The translations under genes and the position numbers were made by a program. This document shows, piece after piece, positions 60,516 through 64,000 of a DNA stretch of 64,000 nucleotides (positions are counted from its first letter, which is position 1; every line of letters starts with the position of its first letter). The notes under the pieces are model-generated. The model searched no databases and was not told the origin of the DNA. It was given only the letters and a program-made list of their open reading frames with translations. Origin of the DNA: Begonia masoniana (lineage: Eukaryota > Streptophyta > Magnoliopsida > Cucurbitales > Begoniaceae); the NCBI GenBank assembly GCA_022432975.1, contig CM039505.1, positions 52,179,749 through 52,243,748 on the forward strand, written 5' to 3'.

Positions 60516-63005
60516 GTGTTAGAGTCTAGGGTCCCCCATTTGTTTGTTGTGTACGAACACACCACCACCCCCCGGCCCCAAAGCCCTATGTTCGTTCCCA
60601 CTTCCTTTCGTTCCCCAAGTGTTTTGCAACTTCCCATTTTGAATTCTCATCCTTCCTAGTTCGTCAATAAATCCGTTGAGCGTCAACGTCAAGCCTCCAG
60701 GCACAAATTTGAACCGAAGTGGGATCAAATCGGAAATAAACCATAAAACACAATTTGGTTCATATCGGTTTCAATTCCAAACAGTTGGAACCACACCAAA
60801 TTTTGAAATCAAAATAGTACAAAATTGTAGGTTTATTTTATTTTAGGATGAATTGTAATTTTATTCCTATTGTATGTGACAATATGTTCATTAAATATGA
60901 ACACATTTGTCATGATTGCGATCCTACTTTGCAGCTATCACTTATTAAATATGAAGAGAGATCATTAAATAAAAATTAATTTAAAAAAAAAAAAGAAAAA
61001 AAGAAAAGGCAAGAGAATCCTACCCAAAATTGTTTCATGCAAATATAAATATTATATTATTTTTATTTGCTCCATATTTTCTTTGATCAACCTTCACCAC
61101 AAACTTGAAGCTAAGATGCATCCTATCTACTATGCATGACTGTTTTCTCATGTTATTCATGTCTCTCATCTTGTCTCTCTGTCTCTCCTTTTTGGTCTCA
61201 TAGATTTATTTTATTGTTAATTAATAATAATAAAAAGTTTATCACGTGAATTTTTAGTACAATATTGTCCGTTTTATCCTAAATTTATATTGTTTGGTTA
61301 TTAGAATCTATCCAAAATAAGTAGTATTATGTTGAAAGAATAACTCTACTTATAAAATATTTCTTCGATTTTATAATCCGGCCTGAGGATCAGCTCAAGC
61401 CACCCCGACTAGGCTAATTTTTTTTTTACAAGGCTCGGCTGTCTCATACCTATATTTTCATAGGCGAGCCAGCTTTTTTTTTTTTGTTATGTGTAGCTAA
61501 GCATTGCGATAGTCAAGTTTGAGCGCAACAACGTTAAACTAAAAATTGGGCACGACCATGCCCTAGTTTCAACAGGTTGGCGCATGACGCTTAAGTTCAC
61601 CACCACATTTCTCGATATTGTGAAACTGCGTCCTTCCACATGCATGGATTCGGCCTTCATAGTTAATTGAATCTCGGATCATCCTCGTCAATTATTAGAC
61701 AAATTGCTACGTACGAAACTTTATTTATTTTTTCCTTTGATTATATTAAAATAAAGTAACTATTTCTTAAAATCCATATCCTTAAACAGCACGAAAGAAA
61801 AAAAAAAAGATTGTTCAAATTGAAAGACCATGTCCACGTGAATGTGTTGAAAGCTATTTGCTTAATTTAATGTATAATTAAAAGGATACTATTTACGTTA
61901 ATGATAACAAGAACAAGTCATGTATTCTTGACTGGTCTCTCACGCATTACAATGAACAAAAACACACATAAACATGTGTTAGACGCGCATGCAAGCATGC
62001 AGAAAAACACACAAGTAATACATTATTACTATATTTATTAATTATTTATACTATGAACAGTAATAATTAGTTTATAAACTCAAACTAAGAATGAGTAAAG
62101 ACTCACGCTTTTAGCCAAAAATATTAAATTTTACGTCGTACAATATCGTTTTAGTTAATAATCCAACATTTATTTTGTATAAAACAACGTTAAACTAGTG
62201 ATGCATGTTCGTATGATAACAAAGACTCCTCGTTTATCTTTGTTGAATCTAGACTAAAAGTCTCAAATCGAAAGATTTTAATTTTGTCGATCGACGATTG
62301 AAAATGACTAAACGACTCTAAACTTCAAAGCAACTACTTGAATTTAGTTGTCGATGATAAGTGAGAAGACCTCGACTCGTTTTTAACGATTGTTCGTTGA
62401 GAATGATAATTGCATGGATGGAAAATGTGGGGTTTGAAGTAAAATGAAGTAGTGATTATGAATAAATTGGGGACACAATGGTTGGAGAAGAGGACAGGCA
62501 TTGGGATAGGTAGAGGGCATGTCAAATGAAGTATGTTGATGTGGACTCATTTCTACATGTTATTCTTTTAGGCACACATGGATACACTCCAATTCCAGCT
62601 CGGCAACCGACCCGAGATTGGCATACCGGTCCACGACCGACGTTGGACAAAGCCTGAGCTTACTTAGCAGTGTGGGATACGAGCATTGTGACGCTATAGC
62701 CATTGGTCGCGATTGTAAAGTATAGGGTCTTCTCTACTGTATAAGAAATTTTTCGGAGCAAGTTTTTGGAATGGAAAGAGCGGACGAGGTTCTTCTCATT
62801 GTGTTTGTTCTTTCGGTAGGAACTAATGATATTAACCAACAGTTGGAAATATGATTAAAGTAAATGGATTAGTTTAATTATTGTAGCATTAAGGATGAGG
62901 GGTTTTGTCTTTCCACTTGACAACTTCTCTAATGTGCTGACTTAGGAGTCCCAAGGCTTATTATATACACCCGTGAGGATGACCTGAAATCAGAGAGAGA
63001 CATAG

Positions 63006-63051
<46 letters not shown>

Positions 63052-63305
63052 GGTTCAATCCAAGCCGAGGGAAAAGGGTCTGGCTGGCATATGAAAGTTG
63101 GTATTTTTATTTTGACACATGTTGAGGTTGGGGAGGCTTAGAGGCACAGAACAACAACAAAACAGATATTTTGTTGGAAGGGTCTTCCTTTTGTTGATCT
63201 CTAAACTAACATAAACGGCAATAACAAAGCAGAGAGAGACAGTTGGGAGACATAGAGAGAGAGAGAGAGAGAGAAGAAGAAAAAGAGAGGAAGAGAGAGT
63301 CAGCT
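60516..63305. other. intergenic between the tandem duplication and LOG
   Basis: AT-rich, with a C-rich patch at 60560-60610 and GC-richer non-coding stretches at 61380-61640 and 62575-62760 that may be decayed retroelement sequence. The last 300 bases carry GA tracts and are likely the LOG promoter and leader. No gene seen. Confidence 0.4.
63003..63050. repeat. (GA)n microsatellite upstream of LOG
   Basis: About 45 bases of GA repeat. A second shorter GA tract lies at about 63253-63275, directly before the start codon. Confidence 0.9.
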
Positions 63306-63774
63306 ATGGAGGTCGAGAGTGAAACCAGGCCGTCCAAGTTCGGAAGAATCTGTGTTTTCTGTGGAAGTAGCCATGGGAAGAAGATCAGCTACCAGGATTC
63401 AGCCATTGAACTTGGCAAGGAATTGGTACTCGACAATTCTTCTTCTTTCTTCGCCTGAATCAGTCTGGTTTTACCACAAAATGTGGCTTTTTTCCTGGGA
63501 TTCTCTTTTTGTTGATTGAGTTCTGGTTCAAGCTCTGCGTTTTATATTTTAAGGTATCGAGGAATATTGATCTTGTCTATGGAGGCGGCAGCATTGGATT
63601 GATGGGTCTGGTTTCTCAAGCTGTCAGCAATGGCGGTCGCCATGTTATCGGGTAAGCTTCGTCTTTTTCATTTTCTTTCTGTAATGTCGCTGCTCTGCAT
63701 TTTCTTCCCCATTTCAACTGAAATTTTTGTTGTTTATTTGCAGAGTTATTCCCAAGACGCTCATGCCTCGAGAG
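63306..63774 (+). CDS. LOG: cytokinin riboside 5'-monophosphate phosphoribohydrolase (LOG family), 5' part
   Basis: LOG enzymes release active cytokinin bases from their nucleotides in the cytosol. Three exons are in the window: 63306-63425, 63554-63651 and 63744-63774, with canonical borders and joining phases (40 codons, then 98 bases, then 31 bases). They encode the N-terminal Rossmann part: [50 protein letters not shown]. The diagnostic PGGxGTxxE motif lies further downstream and is beyond the window. The last exon ends at a GTAAAC donor, and no later exon is seen up to 64000. Similarity and the ABCB1/RAX/MAT3 neighbourhood suggest LOG3, but members cannot be told apart from this part alone. 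Confidence 0.9.
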
Positions 63775-64000
63775 GTAAACAAAACTAAAAATCTCATTCT
63801 CTCTTTCTCTCTCTACATTTCTCTTTTTCTCTCTCTTACTCTTTCATGGTTGTTTCATTGTGTGGTTCTCAAGTGTTTCCTCTCAAATGGGTGCTCGATA
63901 ACCTTATCCATGATTCTTTCTGCCCCCTGTTTTTTTAAATTTGAGTGAACTTCCATTGTCGCGTTTTCTTCCTCCTTGGCATTGTCTGTAAATCGAACCT

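Overview
The window is nuclear DNA from a flowering plant, very probably a eudicot. Its genes are split by AT-rich introns with GT/AG borders, and they encode plant-specific proteins: an ABCB1-type auxin exporter, EIN2, a RAX-type R2R3-MYB, a LOG cytokinin enzyme and plant-type S-adenosylmethionine (SAM) synthetase. Long AT-rich gaps hold microsatellites and small transposons. The species cannot be named from the sequence.

Layout. 0.36-0.65 kb (+): last two exons of an unidentified gene entering from the left. 1.15-6.06 kb (-): ABCB1-like transporter, 10 exons, intact. 6-15.6 kb: intergenic, with a small MITE near 11.3 kb and a TRIM-like fragment near 8.5 kb. 15.7-18.3 kb (-): 4-coumarate:CoA ligase-like enzyme, 6 exons. 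19-22 kb: two palindromic DNA elements. 22.2-23.1 kb (-): RAX-like MYB. 23.8-24.5 kb (-): frame-broken subgroup-22 MYB with a 1.9-kb palindromic element inserted just upstream. That element (24.5-26.4 kb) carries a solo LTR with a 5S-rRNA-like stretch. 28.1-29.4 kb (+): SAM synthetase with two +1 shifts. 29.6-42.0 kb: a duplicated neighbourhood holding two broken alpha-carbonic anhydrase copies (+), an intact HGSNAT-like membrane acyltransferase (-) between them, and the 3' stub of a second HGSNAT copy. 42.06-42.55 kb: 491 consecutive A. 43.1-49.3 kb (-): EIN2, 7 exons, one missing base in exon 4. 51.9-60.5 kb: a 4.3-kb direct tandem duplication without genes. 63.3 kb to the end (+): first three exons of a LOG gene that runs off the window.

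How the genes relate. ABCB1, a RAX2-type MYB, a 390-residue SAM synthetase (MAT3 type) and a LOG gene are, from memory, also close together on Arabidopsis chromosome 2, so this looks like a conserved syntenic block with later insertions. Several genes act in hormone biology: auxin export (ABCB1), cytokinin activation (LOG), ethylene signalling (EIN2), SAM as ethylene precursor, and axillary meristem control (RAX). Plant genes are not operons, so this is neighbourhood and not co-transcription.

Quality caution. Five genes that otherwise look conserved carry one or two single-base-type shifts, and there is a 491-base A homopolymer. This fits residual indel errors in a draft assembly at least as well as real pseudogenisation. 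HGSNAT (12 exons) and ABCB1 (10 exons) read through perfectly.
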